Assembly (NCBI GenBank): GCA_019638705.1
Contig: JAHBTI010000021.1
Span: 1-54,333 of the forward strand
Length of the DNA stretch: 54,333 nt
Source: Bacteroidota bacterium
GTDB taxonomy: Bacteria; Bacteroidota; Bacteroidia; B-17B0; Aurantibacillaceae
Direction of reading: 5' to 3'
Part shown: positions 24,862 through 34,401 of the stretch, one piece after another
How the letters are laid out: each line of letters starts with the position of its first letter
Numbering within the stretch: position 1 is the first letter of the stretch
Made by a program: the position numbers and the translations under genes
Notes under the pieces: model-generated
The model's input: only the letters and a program-made list of their open reading frames with translations
Databases searched by the model: none
What the model was told of the DNA's origin: nothing

Positions 24862-26112
24862 ATGAACACAAAAATTGCAATACTTTTTCATTTGAAAAGG
24901 TCAAAAACCACAACAGACGGGCTTGTTCCCGTGTATATGCGTGTAACCATAAACGGCGAACGTTTGGAGATAAGTACAAAACGCTATGTAGAAGAAAGCA
25001 AATGGATTGTGAGTGCGGGAAAACTCAAAGGCAATTCCGAAGAAGCCCGTATCACGAATGAGTATTTAGATACGCTCAAAGCACAGGTGTATCAACATCA
25101 AACCAACCTCATCAAACTTGGCTCACCTGTTGATATCGACACTATGAGAAACAAATTGTTGGGCATAGAAGAAAAACGCCGTTCGTTGGTGCAAATTTTT
25201 GAAGACCACAACAAACAAATGGAAATGTTATCGGGAAAAGAATTTGCTCCCGGTACGGTAGAGCGATACAAAACCTCACTCAAACACACCACCGATTTTT
25301 TGAAATGGAAATACAATGTTTCTGATGTGGACATTAGAAGCATCAATCACACCTTTGTAGCCGATTACGAATTTTATTTGCGCAGTGTGCGCAACTGCGC
25401 AAATAATACCGCTATTAAATATGTAAGGAATTTCGGTAAGATTATTAATATATGCCTTGCCAATGGTTGGATTGACAAAAACCCTTTTGCAAATTGGAAA
25501 GCAAAAGTAAAACAGGTAGAACGTATTTTCTTGTCAGAAGAAGAACTACAAACCCTTTGCAATAAAAATTTTCAAAACCAACGGTTGCAACTTGTTAAAG
25601 ATGTTTTTGTGTTCAGTTGTTATACAGGTTTAGCCTATGCCGATGTTCACAACCTTAACCACTCGCATATTTCCATTGGCATTGACGGCGGCAAATGGAT
25701 TTTCTCACATCGCCAAAAAACAGACACTAAGTTTAACATTCCATTGTTGCCGCAAGCTGAAAACATTTTAAACAAATACGCCGATAATCCGCAATGCTTG
25801 AACAAAGGAAAATTACTCCCTGTACTCAGCAATCAAAAAATGAATGCTTACCTCAAAGAAATTGCCGACATCTGCGGCATTAACAAAGAATTGACTTACC
25901 ACACGGCAAGGCACACATTCGCCACTACTGTAACGCTTTCAAATGGTGTACCCATTGAAAGCGTAAGTAAAATGCTTGGGCATAAAGACATCAAAATCAC
26001 ACAGCACTATGCCAAAATTTTAGATAAAAAAGTAAGTGCTGATATGAATTTGCTCAAAGAAAAAATGATGAAGAAAGAAGAAGCAAAATATAGTTTGGTA
26101 AAAGAATCATAA
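24862..26112 (+). CDS. Tyrosine recombinase (integrase) of the tmRNA island
   Basis: 416 aa from the ATG at 24862 (MNTKIAILFHLKRSK), the usual start for Bacteroidota integrases with an arm-binding N-terminus; the longer in-frame stretch upstream overlaps the repeat region. The SAM-like core-binding domain spans about residues 105-205 and the catalytic domain follows with Arg in SCYTGLAYADV-region fold, His-x-x-Arg in TYHTARHTFATT, the LGHKDIKITQHY box with the third His and catalytic Tyr. The first catalytic Arg position appears as Ala (GLAYAD), as seen in many Bacteroidota conjugative-transposon integrases. It should recombine attP with the tmRNA 3' end. Confidence 0.93.
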   Translation: MNTKIAILFHLKRSKTTTDGLVPVYMRVTINGERLEISTKRYVEESKWIVSAGKLKGNSEEARITNEYLDTLKAQVYQHQTNLIKLGSPVDIDTMRNKLLGIEEKRRSLVQIFEDHNKQMEMLSGKEFAPGTVERYKTSLKHTTDFLKWKYNVSDVDIRSINHTFVADYEFYLRSVRNCANNTAIKYVRNFGKIINICLANGWIDKNPFANWKAKVKQVERIFLSEEELQTLCNKNFQNQRLQLVKDVFVFSCYTGLAYADVHNLNHSHISIGIDGGKWIFSHRQKTDTKFNIPLLPQAENILNKYADNPQCLNKGKLLPVLSNQKMNAYLKEIADICGINKELTYHTARHTFATTVTLSNGVPIESVSKMLGHKDIKITQHYAKILDKKVSADMNLLKEKMMKKEEAKYSLVKES

Positions 26113-26171
26113 TAATAAAAATTACACTAATCCAACTATATTTTAGAAACTTTGTGTAGTTTTATCGCGCA

Positions 26172-26189
26172 CCAATAACGAGTTATTGG
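26172..26189. promoter_or_regulatory. Perfect 8-bp inverted repeat between integrase and AraC genes
   Basis: CCAATAAC-GA-GTTATTGG forms a perfect dyad 60 bp after the integrase stop and 68 bp before the AraC start. There is no T-run, so an operator or a small repeat is more likely than a terminator. Confidence 0.4.
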
Positions 26190-26256
26190 CAACCCCTAAA
26201 TTACTAATTAACCAAAATCCGCTTTTCAAATAACTTTTATTCTTAATTTTGACACA

Positions 26257-27174
26257 ATGTATAGACTGATTGAGCAAGGAAAACCTATCAAGCTAAATGA
26301 CTTACCGAAAGGTGAGAACATGACCAATTTTTCTCTGCTTAATGATTTGTCTGCACCACTTACATTCCGAAGTTTTTCTATAAAGTATGTATTTGAAGGG
26401 TGTGAGCATTATCAGGTAAATGGTAACAAGTACAATGTAAAATCAGGTGAATACTTGCTTGCCAATACATTTTGCGAAGGCAAAATAGAGATTGACAGTA
26501 AAGATGTGGTTAAAGGCATCTGTATTGATATTTCACCAACCTTGTTATCAGAAGTTTTCAGCAATTACATTACGCCCGATTGTCCGTTTCCTGATGTTGT
26601 GTTAGATGATTTTTTCAGCAGCGAGGCATTTCTTGAAAACAAGTATAACACCAATAATACTACGCTCGGAAAAACGCTTGATGAACTAAGCAGAAAATTT
26701 AGTGATAATCCATTTCATAACTACAATCTTGATAACGAATTTTACTTCACGCTTGCCGAAAATATTATTGAAGACCACCAAGCCATTATTTCCCAACTAT
26801 ATAATATAAACACAGTAAAACATCACACTCGGAAAGACCTTTACAGAAGATTGTGCAGGGGTAAAGCGTTTTTGGAAAATAATGTAAGCAAGCAAATCAG
26901 CATCGGCAATGCTGCCGAATACGCAACACTTTCCGAATATCATTTTTTCAGATTGTTCAAAACCGCTTTCGGCATTACACCGCAACAATACCTCATTCAA
27001 ACCCGCCTTTCAAAATCATTAGATTTGCTTCGCATCGGAAATTACTCTATTACCGAAGCATCTATTTCCACGGGATTTGCTGATGTATATAGTTTTAGCA
27101 AAGCCTTCAAAAAACATTTTGGCTTTTCTCCTTCAAGAGTAATCGAAAACAAATTAGCAGGATTAGACAAATAG
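26257..27174 (+). CDS. AraC-family transcriptional regulator
   Basis: 305 aa. The C-terminal ~100 residues form the double helix-turn-helix: ISIGNAAEYATLSEYHFFRL then FKTAFGITPQQYLIQTRL and SITEASISTGFADVYSFSKA followed by FKKHFGFSPSRV. The N-terminal ~190 residues are a cupin-like sensory region (ANTFCEGKIEID, GICIDISPTLL). It probably controls the receptor and lipoprotein genes that follow 33 bp downstream. Its last 20 coding bases are repeated after the GATase1 gene at 31780. Confidence 0.92.
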   Translation: MYRLIEQGKPIKLNDLPKGENMTNFSLLNDLSAPLTFRSFSIKYVFEGCEHYQVNGNKYNVKSGEYLLANTFCEGKIEIDSKDVVKGICIDISPTLLSEVFSNYITPDCPFPDVVLDDFFSSEAFLENKYNTNNTTLGKTLDELSRKFSDNPFHNYNLDNEFYFTLAENIIEDHQAIISQLYNINTVKHHTRKDLYRRLCRGKAFLENNVSKQISIGNAAEYATLSEYHFFRLFKTAFGITPQQYLIQTRLSKSLDLLRIGNYSITEASISTGFADVYSFSKAFKKHFGFSPSRVIENKLAGLDK

Positions 27175-27207
27175 AAACAGCATCGGGACAAGACTTTTGT
27201 CCCCGTT

Positions 27208-29652
27208 ATGTTTCGTATTCTATTTCTCACTTTGTTTTCTATCTGTGCTGTTTGCAATGGCTCTTATGCACAATCCTTTTCCGTTCAGGGAACAATAAAA
27301 GATGGGCAGCAAAATCCCATTGCTTTTGCCAATATTGTGTTGCTGAATTTTTCGGACTCATCTTTTGTTCAGGGAACGATAAGCGATTCATCAGGCTATT
27401 TTTCTTTTCAAAGAATTGCATCGCCACGCTATTTTTTAAAAGTTCAATACATCGGTTATGAAACCTATTATTCCGAACCATTTGAAAAGAATGCAGGAAC
27501 TATACAAATCACACTAAAAGCGTCTGCAACTACTTTGGGCGAAGTAAATGTTACAGCAACAAAACCCTTTATTGAACAGCATTTGGATAAGATGGTAGTG
27601 AATGTAGAAAACAGTCCCACAAGCGGAGGTAACAACGCTTTGGAACTGTTGGAAAAATCGCCCGGCATTACTGTTGACCACAATACCGAAACCATACGGA
27701 TACTCAATAAGCAGGGTGTCATTATTTATATCAACGGCAGGCAAAGCTATATGTCGGGAACGGATTTGATGCAGTATTTAAGAACCTTGCAGGCAGAGCA
27801 AATCAGCAGAATAGAAATCATTACCAATCCCTCCTCAAAATATGATGCTGCCGGAAATGCAGGAATTATCAATATCGTTTTGAAAAAAGATAAATCACAG
27901 GGAACAAACGGAAATGTTGTCTTAGGTGCAGGACAAGGATTTTTACCTGATTCAAGAAACGATTTGTTTAGGGGTTCGCTGACGGCATCTGTTAATCACC
28001 GTGCGAAGAAATTTTATTTCTATTCGGTTGCATCTTTACTAAGAGATGGCTCTTACTCTGAACGCAATATAAACAGGTCGTTTTATTACAATACAATTGA
28101 AAGTGTATTTGACCAACAAATGCGGATAAATCAGAATGTAGAAAACCTGAACCTGAAAACAGGAGGCGATTATTTTGTTTCCGAAAAAACAACTTTGGGA
28201 ATTGGTATTGATGTAAACTTATTCCGCCTGAAAGTAAACGGAACAAATTCAACAGATGCCATGATGAACCCCTTGATTCCTGATGAGAACTTTTCCATTG
28301 TGCAATCAGCAAAGCAAAACAATCCGAGAACAAATATCAATACCAATTTTAACCTCAAACACAATTTCAATAACAAAGGTCATTCGCTCATTTTTGATGC
28401 CGATTACCTGAATTACAATTTCCGTTCGGAACAAAATTTTGATGCCGCTTTTTTTGATGCTTTTAATGCTCCCTTAAATAATTTATTGCAAACAGGAACA
28501 AACACTTCAAAGCTGAATGTGATTGCAGGAAAATTAGACTACGAACTTCCGTTGAACGAAAAAACAAAACTGGAATTTGGCACAAAATCAAGTTATATAA
28601 ACATCAACAGCGAGCTTGATTTTAAAGAGATGATAAATAATATATGGACACCGGACAACACCAAAAGCAATCATTTTATTTACAGCGAAAACATCAATGC
28701 CCTGTATGGAAATTTTCAAAAAGTAATTTCAAAATTTTCCGTTCAGTTCGGTCTAAGGGCTGAACACACTTATACGGAAGGAAAATCCGTTACGCTAAAT
28801 AATATCGTAAAACGAAATTACATTTCTCTCTTTCCTTCGCTGTTTACGGCATATAAAATCAACGAAAAGAACACGCTGAAATTATCATATTCCCGCAGGC
28901 TCGACCGACCAAGATACGACCAGTTAAATCCTTTCATCATTGTGCTTGACCCTTATTCTTATGCCACAGGAAACCCTTATTTACAGCCTCAATTCACCAA
29001 TGCCGCTGATTTGGGCTATCATTATAAAACCTATTCTATCAATTTTAATTATGCAAGAACCGATAAACTGATTACGGAATTAACCATTCCTGACGACAGC
29101 ACAAAAATTACCCGCACCATTGAAACCAACCTGAACTATGTAGATAATTTTTCTACAAGCATTTATGTTTCTCAAAGCATAAAAAAAGTATGGCAAATAA
29201 ACGCACAGATGATTTTGTTCTACAAACATTTCAGCGATAACAATTTGTTGGGTGGTCAGTTAAACGCTTCACGTTGGATGTATTATATGAACCTTACTAA
29301 TAATTTTACATTGCCAAAAAAATGGGGAATAGAATTATCCGCTTGGTATATGTCCCCTTTTGTTGAAGGCATCATAGTTGGAAAAAATCACCGCTTTTCC
29401 GTTAGTGCCGGAATACAAAAAGCAGTTCTCAAAGACAAAGCGAGGATTAAACTGAATATGTCCGATATTTTTCTCACCTCATTTATTGACGGCTATGTGG
29501 ACTATCAAAATGTTCATCTCACTTTTAACCCAAGACATACATCTCGAAGACTGATGTTGACTTTTTCTTACAACTTCGGAAGCCAAACCATAAAAACCAA
29601 CCAAAGAACAAAATCTGCTGCTGATGCAGAAAAAGAAAGGATTACAAAATGA
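27208..29652 (+). CDS. Outer-membrane beta-barrel receptor of the TonB-dependent type
   Basis: 814 aa. A signal peptide (LFLTLFSICAVCNGSYAQ) precedes a carboxypeptidase-regulatory-like domain (FSVQGTIKDGQQNPIAFANI, to about residue 105), a plug region with NNALELLEKSPGITVDHN and IEIITNPSSKYDAAGNAGII, and a long C-terminal barrel rich in alternating aromatic residues, ending MLTFSYNFG. This is the outer-membrane beta-barrel family 3 / TonB-receptor layout of Bacteroidota, which imports or senses ligands at the outer membrane. It overlaps the next gene by 4 bp (ATGA). Confidence 0.9.
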   Translation: MFRILFLTLFSICAVCNGSYAQSFSVQGTIKDGQQNPIAFANIVLLNFSDSSFVQGTISDSSGYFSFQRIASPRYFLKVQYIGYETYYSEPFEKNAGTIQITLKASATTLGEVNVTATKPFIEQHLDKMVVNVENSPTSGGNNALELLEKSPGITVDHNTETIRILNKQGVIIYINGRQSYMSGTDLMQYLRTLQAEQISRIEIITNPSSKYDAAGNAGIINIVLKKDKSQGTNGNVVLGAGQGFLPDSRNDLFRGSLTASVNHRAKKFYFYSVASLLRDGSYSERNINRSFYYNTIESVFDQQMRINQNVENLNLKTGGDYFVSEKTTLGIGIDVNLFRLKVNGTNSTDAMMNPLIPDENFSIVQSAKQNNPRTNINTNFNLKHNFNNKGHSLIFDADYLNYNFRSEQNFDAAFFDAFNAPLNNLLQTGTNTSKLNVIAGKLDYELPLNEKTKLEFGTKSSYININSELDFKEMINNIWTPDNTKSNHFIYSENINALYGNFQKVISKFSVQFGLRAEHTYTEGKSVTLNNIVKRNYISLFPSLFTAYKINEKNTLKLSYSRRLDRPRYDQLNPFIIVLDPYSYATGNPYLQPQFTNAADLGYHYKTYSINFNYARTDKLITELTIPDDSTKITRTIETNLNYVDNFSTSIYVSQSIKKVWQINAQMILFYKHFSDNNLLGGQLNASRWMYYMNLTNNFTLPKKWGIELSAWYMSPFVEGIIVGKNHRFSVSAGIQKAVLKDKARIKLNMSDIFLTSFIDGYVDYQNVHLTFNPRHTSRRLMLTFSYNFGSQTIKTNQRTKSAADAEKERITK

Positions 29653-30641
29653 AAGAGTTTATATTATACAGTAACACGATTTACATCGCAGCTTTCTTAG
29701 TTGCCTATATCATAATGCTTATCACAGATTACTTGTTGGGCAAAGAAGCCGAACACTTAAACGCGTGGAGCGTTTTGCTGCATTCCTTCAACATAAAAAC
29801 TGACATTCCGCCAAGCAAAGCAATGGTAAAATTCGGCTTGTGGGGAGCATGGATAATTATACTGTTGGCTAATACGCTGTTCGGACTCATAGCAGTGCAG
29901 TTATTGAGGTTTATCCTGAAAAACTTTTTCTGCTCTGCTGCATTTGTGCTTACATTTACTTTATCTACAATTCAGCTTCATGCGCAGAAAAATCTGCATA
30001 CGACAAAAGGATGGCAGATAGGTTTCAGCTTGGGCGAATTGCCGTGGCAGGGTTCTTTCAAAGCGGGTATAACAGCAGGCTATCACCTGAACGATAAGCT
30101 ATACTTCGGTGCCATTTATCAAATACCCGATAAGATAACCCGAAACAAATCTTCCTTTAATGCAAAAGCAATTGGTTTGGAAGGTTTACAATCATCTTCC
30201 GAAAAAGTTGGGCAGAGATTTTTATTGCACGGAAGATATACGCCTGTAAAATACGCTCCTTACATTTCATTTGGGTTTGTTTTTAACGATAACGATGTTG
30301 AAACCGTGTATTTTGACGACCGTGAAAGAAGTATCAATGGTGCTGCTTACAAGGGAGCAATAACTGTTATTCAAAAACGCAAAACGGCATTTCGTCCTGC
30401 ATTAGGCTTGGGCTACCAATACATTTTCAAATGCAGGGTTTCTGTTGGAGCGGAATGGACAGGAGCTGTATTCAGTAAAATTCCAACACCCGAAATTGAT
30501 ATTGCGGCTTCTAATACACTATCTGCTAACGAACGTAATTTTTTGAAATCAAAAATTACAAAAGAGTTCAAATCTTCTCCTTTTAATCTGTATCACATTT
30601 TCCATATTGGAGTCGGCTACACTTTCAGACAATCAAAATAA
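29649..30641 (+). CDS. Membrane-anchored outer-membrane-protein-like fusion
   Basis: 330 aa. The first ~90 residues contain two or three hydrophobic helices (IYIAAFLVAYIIMLITDYLL, FGLWGAWIIILLANTLFGLI). A second signal-peptide-like stretch follows at about 90-112 (FFCSAAFVLTFTLSTIQLHA then QKNLH), and the remaining ~215 residues look like a small outer-membrane beta barrel (GWQIGFSLGELPWQGSFKAG, ending FHIGVGYTFRQSK). So two proteins may be fused, or an internal TTG before RFILKNFF may start the barrel protein separately. It is coupled to the receptor gene by an ATGA overlap. Function unknown. Confidence 0.7.
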   Translation: MKEFILYSNTIYIAAFLVAYIIMLITDYLLGKEAEHLNAWSVLLHSFNIKTDIPPSKAMVKFGLWGAWIIILLANTLFGLIAVQLLRFILKNFFCSAAFVLTFTLSTIQLHAQKNLHTTKGWQIGFSLGELPWQGSFKAGITAGYHLNDKLYFGAIYQIPDKITRNKSSFNAKAIGLEGLQSSSEKVGQRFLLHGRYTPVKYAPYISFGFVFNDNDVETVYFDDRERSINGAAYKGAITVIQKRKTAFRPALGLGYQYIFKCRVSVGAEWTGAVFSKIPTPEIDIAASNTLSANERNFLKSKITKEFKSSPFNLYHIFHIGVGYTFRQSK

Positions 30642-30651
30642 TTAAACTTCT

Positions 30652-31785
30652 ATGAAATATATACTGGCTCTATTCTTTCTCCTGTTTTTATTTTCATGTC
30701 AACCGATAAAAGAGTTTCATAAAATTTCTCAATATAGCTGCAAAACTCAAATTCCGGTAAGCGTAAAACACATTAACCCCGAACTGTCAACCATTGTTAT
30801 TCTTGCAAGCAACTCAGGAACAGAAATCTTTGATTTGCTTGCGCCTTTCTATATTTTCTCATCCACACAACAATTTAATGTATTGGTTGTCGCTCCCGAA
30901 AAGAAACCGTTTTTGCTTTGGAAAGGAGTGTTTGCTATGCCCCATTTTTCCATTAGTGAAATTCAGCATATTGACCCTGCTCTGATAGTTATTCCCGCTT
31001 TAAATAATCCTTCCGATTCTGTTATCATATCTTACCTGAAATCTAAGCAAGAAAGTAAAAAATTAAGTGTATGCGAAGGAAGCAGAACACTTGCACAGGC
31101 AGGTCTTTTGGATAACATTGTATGCACATCACACGCAAGTTCTATCAACGACCAAAAGAAGAAATTTCCCGAAGCAAAGTGGCAAACAAATTTAAAATAT
31201 ACGGAACATCACAATATTTATACCACTGCCGGAGTAGCTTCTGCAATTGAAGGGAGTTTATATTTAGTGAGAGTGTTGTCAGAAAAATCGGAAATGGAAA
31301 AAGTAATGTGTGAAATTCAATACCCGCACTCATCTATACATATAGAGCATAATTCAGGTAAAGTCCGAATACGGGAACAACTGAATATATTGAGTAAAAC
31401 ATGGTTTAAAAAGAATAAACGCATTGGCATTTTTTTAAATGACCAAGTTGATGAACTGCAACTTGCCGCTATTCTCGATACTTATAACCGAACTTTTCCT
31501 TCTAAAATTGAAACGTTTACAAAAGGGGATTCCCTGATTGTTTCAAAACACGGTTTACAGCTGTTCCCTACATCGGCTACCAACAGCGAATATGATGAAA
31601 TACACATCTCGAAAAGTGCAGTTTCAGATTTTCACAACCAAACAGAAAACCAAAATGTAGAAATAATCAACTATAATCAATCAGCCATTTACCTGTTTCC
31701 TGAAATTTTAGCAAGAATTGAAAATCAATATTCACCGCGTTTTCGGGAAACAGTGGAACGGTTGTTGGACTACACCAAGAATTAG
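30652..31785 (+). CDS. Lipoprotein with GATase1/DJ-1-like domain (GlxA-type sensor half)
   Basis: 377 aa. A signal peptide ends with the lipobox LFLFSC (Cys16). The first domain resembles the N-terminal GATase1-like domain of GlxA/FtrA regulators: VILASNSGTEIFDLLAPFYI, VVAPEKKPF, LIVIPAL, the nucleophile elbow LSVCEGSRTLAQAGLLD with the Cys, and HNIYTTAGVASAIEGSLYLV. A second part (residues ~235-375) repeats some of these elements (RIGIFLNDQVDELQLAAILD). In GlxA-type proteins this domain is fused to an AraC HTH; here it is secreted and lacks the HTH, while a separate AraC protein lies at 26257. A ligand-sensing role is inferred. Confidence 0.75.
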   Translation: MKYILALFFLLFLFSCQPIKEFHKISQYSCKTQIPVSVKHINPELSTIVILASNSGTEIFDLLAPFYIFSSTQQFNVLVVAPEKKPFLLWKGVFAMPHFSISEIQHIDPALIVIPALNNPSDSVIISYLKSKQESKKLSVCEGSRTLAQAGLLDNIVCTSHASSINDQKKKFPEAKWQTNLKYTEHHNIYTTAGVASAIEGSLYLVRVLSEKSEMEKVMCEIQYPHSSIHIEHNSGKVRIREQLNILSKTWFKKNKRIGIFLNDQVDELQLAAILDTYNRTFPSKIETFTKGDSLIVSKHGLQLFPTSATNSEYDEIHISKSAVSDFHNQTENQNVEIINYNQSAIYLFPEILARIENQYSPRFRETVERLLDYTKN

Positions 31786-31855
31786 CAGGATTTGACAAAG
31801 CCCTCTCTTTGACTGAAAATACTTTTGTAACAGTCAAATTCAAAAAGTCAAAAAT

Positions 31856-33247
31856 ATGAAAGTGAAGATATTACTCGTAACAGTTGTTGCGACTTTGTGC
31901 TTACATGCAAAAGCACAAACACCTGTTAGTGTTGTACAGGCAGAAATTTTACAGCAGAAATTAGACAGTTGTGTAAACACTTACAATATACCCGGAATTT
32001 CAGCCACAATTCTATTACCTGAAAATAAATACTGGAACGGAGCTTCGGGTTTATCAAATATTTATACACTTGACTCTATGACAACAGACCATTTGTTTTA
32101 TCAGGCAAGCGTTACAAAAATGTTTGTGGCAACGGTTATTTTTCAACTGATAGAACAAAACCTGCTTTCTTTAGACGACAGCGTAGGTCAGTATTTGCCG
32201 CCTATTCCAACCGTCCCTTCGTCAACAAAAATCCGTTACCTGCTTAATCATCGAAGCGGTTTGTACGATGTGTTTTCAAATAATGTAGCAGCCCAAAACT
32301 GGTATAACACGCCCAATGCTATTTGGAATCCTTTAACGGTCATTCAAACATACAGCAATAATCCAACTTTCAGTCAAGGAACAGGATTTAGCTATTCCAA
32401 TACTAATTATATGCTCTTAGGCTTGATTATAGAGCAAATAACAGGAAACTCTTTTGCACAAGCATTAACCGACCAAATATTAACTCCTTATAATCTCAAT
32501 AACACTTTTTTCCTTCCACAGCAAATCGTTACGGGGACAATAACACCCGGCTGGACAAGTTTTTCATCATCCAACACGTATGACACAAATGCTTCTTCAT
32601 TGCTTACCAATTGTTTTGCAAGTATGGTATTTACATCAGGTGCATTGATTTCTTATCCGCAGGATGTGGCAAAATTCAATCGTTTATTGTTTTCGGGTCA
32701 AATAATCAGCGATTCTTCCTTAACTATTATGAAAACCTGCACCAATGTAAATTTAGGCAATAACGCAAATGGCTACGGGCATGGATTTATGCGTTACAAT
32801 TTTGCAGGCAAAACTTACTATGGTCATGCCGGTGACATAAACGGCTTTACGCAACTTACCATTCATCAGGAAACAGACAGCATAACGCTTGCCATTTCTA
32901 TAAACCGCAACAATGCGCCAAGAGGACCAATTGCATTGGCGATGTTGAATGCGTTGAAACAAGCGTTAACAGTTGGCATCAATGAACCTGCTTTAACAAA
33001 CAATGGGTTTAATATTTATCCAAACCCTTCATGCGGGAATGTGAACATTGAATTAAAAGGCTTGGTAAACACCGAAAAAAAAATCGAACTATATAATCAG
33101 GTTGGACAGATTGTTCATGAAGAAAAGATGAACAACGTGACAAATAATACTTCTATTGATTTGGAAAATTTTCCCAACGGCATTTATTTTTTAAAAGTGT
33201 CGGACGGTTTAAGAAGGGAAACAAAAAAGCTAATCATTCAACATTAG
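31856..33247 (+). CDS. Secreted serine hydrolase (class C beta-lactamase fold) with type IX sorting domain
   Basis: 463 aa. A signal peptide (TVVATLCLHAKAQ) is followed by a penicillin-binding/beta-lactamase-like domain: the nucleophile motif SVTK in FYQASVTKMF, the YSNTNYM motif (Tyr-x-Asn equivalent), and GHAGDINGF as the third motif near residue 320. The last ~75 residues (INEPALTNNGFNIYPNPSCG to NGIYFLKVSDGLRRETKKLI) are a type A type IX secretion C-terminal domain. It would be exported across the outer membrane and hydrolyse esters or amides; the substrate is unknown. First of three neighbouring genes with this C-terminus. Confidence 0.88.
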   Translation: MKVKILLVTVVATLCLHAKAQTPVSVVQAEILQQKLDSCVNTYNIPGISATILLPENKYWNGASGLSNIYTLDSMTTDHLFYQASVTKMFVATVIFQLIEQNLLSLDDSVGQYLPPIPTVPSSTKIRYLLNHRSGLYDVFSNNVAAQNWYNTPNAIWNPLTVIQTYSNNPTFSQGTGFSYSNTNYMLLGLIIEQITGNSFAQALTDQILTPYNLNNTFFLPQQIVTGTITPGWTSFSSSNTYDTNASSLLTNCFASMVFTSGALISYPQDVAKFNRLLFSGQIISDSSLTIMKTCTNVNLGNNANGYGHGFMRYNFAGKTYYGHAGDINGFTQLTIHQETDSITLAISINRNNAPRGPIALAMLNALKQALTVGINEPALTNNGFNIYPNPSCGNVNIELKGLVNTEKKIELYNQVGQIVHEEKMNNVTNNTSIDLENFPNGIYFLKVSDGLRRETKKLIIQH

Positions 33248-33251
33248 AAGT

Positions 33252-34397
33252 ATGAAATCCAAAATAACATTCACGCTTCTTGCTGCGGTGCTGAATTGTG
33301 GTATAGCGGTGGCACAAATCCCCGATACCACACAAATAAAGCAGATTTATCAGCAATGGGAATCCACCGTTGTAAACAAACAGGCAAGCCAGCATTTGGG
33401 TTTATACCTCTATCCGCAGGCACAGGTGTATGTCATTAAAAAACAACCTTCGGGAGCGCAGGTTTTAGCTACTGTTAATGCTGCTAATTTTGCGAATACC
33501 TTTTCTCAACCTACCCCTTACCAGTTAGACATATCAGATGTGAATGTAATTGCGGACAGTAGCTTTGCTATAACAGACGCACGATTTGACGAGTATTACA
33601 ACAATAACTATTTAGGGTATGGCAGAGATATGTTTGGCTATATCAAGACAAATGCAGGGTGGAAATTGTTGTTCCTGCATAACACATTTATTGACATCAG
33701 CGACAGCACCGATTATTCCGTTCCGCTTGCATTACCCAATTCAGTAGAAAATGTTCTTGACGGTTTTACCACTTATTTCAATAGTAAAAACGGAGTGGGA
33801 CTTGCTTGGCTTTTTGTCAGTAATCAAAACCCTGCTATTGTATTTCACAATGTGTTGGATTCCAACTTCACATTGTCAGGCAACACGATTAACGATTTTG
33901 CCCAAATTATCCATAATTCTGTTTTCGACAGAACAATACAGTTTTCAAACATCAGCATACATTATGTTGACCAATATTTAGCAAGTGTATTTTGCAATTA
34001 TGAAATAATGGAAAATACACAAACATCAGAATCAGGCAGGGCTTGGTTCAACCTTATGGCAGATATGAATAATGGGTGGAGATTAACTTCTTTCGTGCGG
34101 AATACAAACAGCACTACTGTTTTATCAATTCGCAATGAAAACGCAACTGTTTTTGGATATAAATTATACCCCAACCCTGTAAACGGCATTATCAATCTTG
34201 ATTTTAACAATGTAGCAAACGGAGATTATCAGGTAGAAATCATCAATCAGTTAGGGCAGCAGGTATATTCCGAAAACCTGAATAGTTCTGTAAATCATCA
34301 TACAATTAACGCAGAAATTTTTTCTAACGGTATTTACTTTTTGAAACTGTCTGACGGTTTAAGAAGTGAAACAAAAAAATTAATCATTCAAAATTAG
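33252..34397 (+). CDS. Secreted protein with two NTF2/SnoaL-like domains and type IX sorting domain
   Basis: 381 aa. After a signal peptide (FTLLAAVLNCGIAVAQ) come two NTF2-like alpha+beta cone repeats: residues ~25-145 (KQIYQQWESTVVNKQASQHL ... GWKLLFLHNTFI) and ~160-285 (NVLDGFTTYFNSKNGVGLAW ... GWRLTSFVRN). The C-terminal ~75 residues (FGYKLYPNPVNG ... NGIYFLKLSDGLRSETKKLI) are a type A type IX sorting domain, close to that of the upstream gene. No catalytic residues are evident; the function is unknown. It starts 4 bp after the previous stop. Confidence 0.8.
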   Translation: MKSKITFTLLAAVLNCGIAVAQIPDTTQIKQIYQQWESTVVNKQASQHLGLYLYPQAQVYVIKKQPSGAQVLATVNAANFANTFSQPTPYQLDISDVNVIADSSFAITDARFDEYYNNNYLGYGRDMFGYIKTNAGWKLLFLHNTFIDISDSTDYSVPLALPNSVENVLDGFTTYFNSKNGVGLAWLFVSNQNPAIVFHNVLDSNFTLSGNTINDFAQIIHNSVFDRTIQFSNISIHYVDQYLASVFCNYEIMENTQTSESGRAWFNLMADMNNGWRLTSFVRNTNSTTVLSIRNENATVFGYKLYPNPVNGIINLDFNNVANGDYQVEIINQLGQQVYSENLNSSVNHHTINAEIFSNGIYFLKLSDGLRSETKKLIIQN

Positions 34398-34401
34398 AAG
34401 T

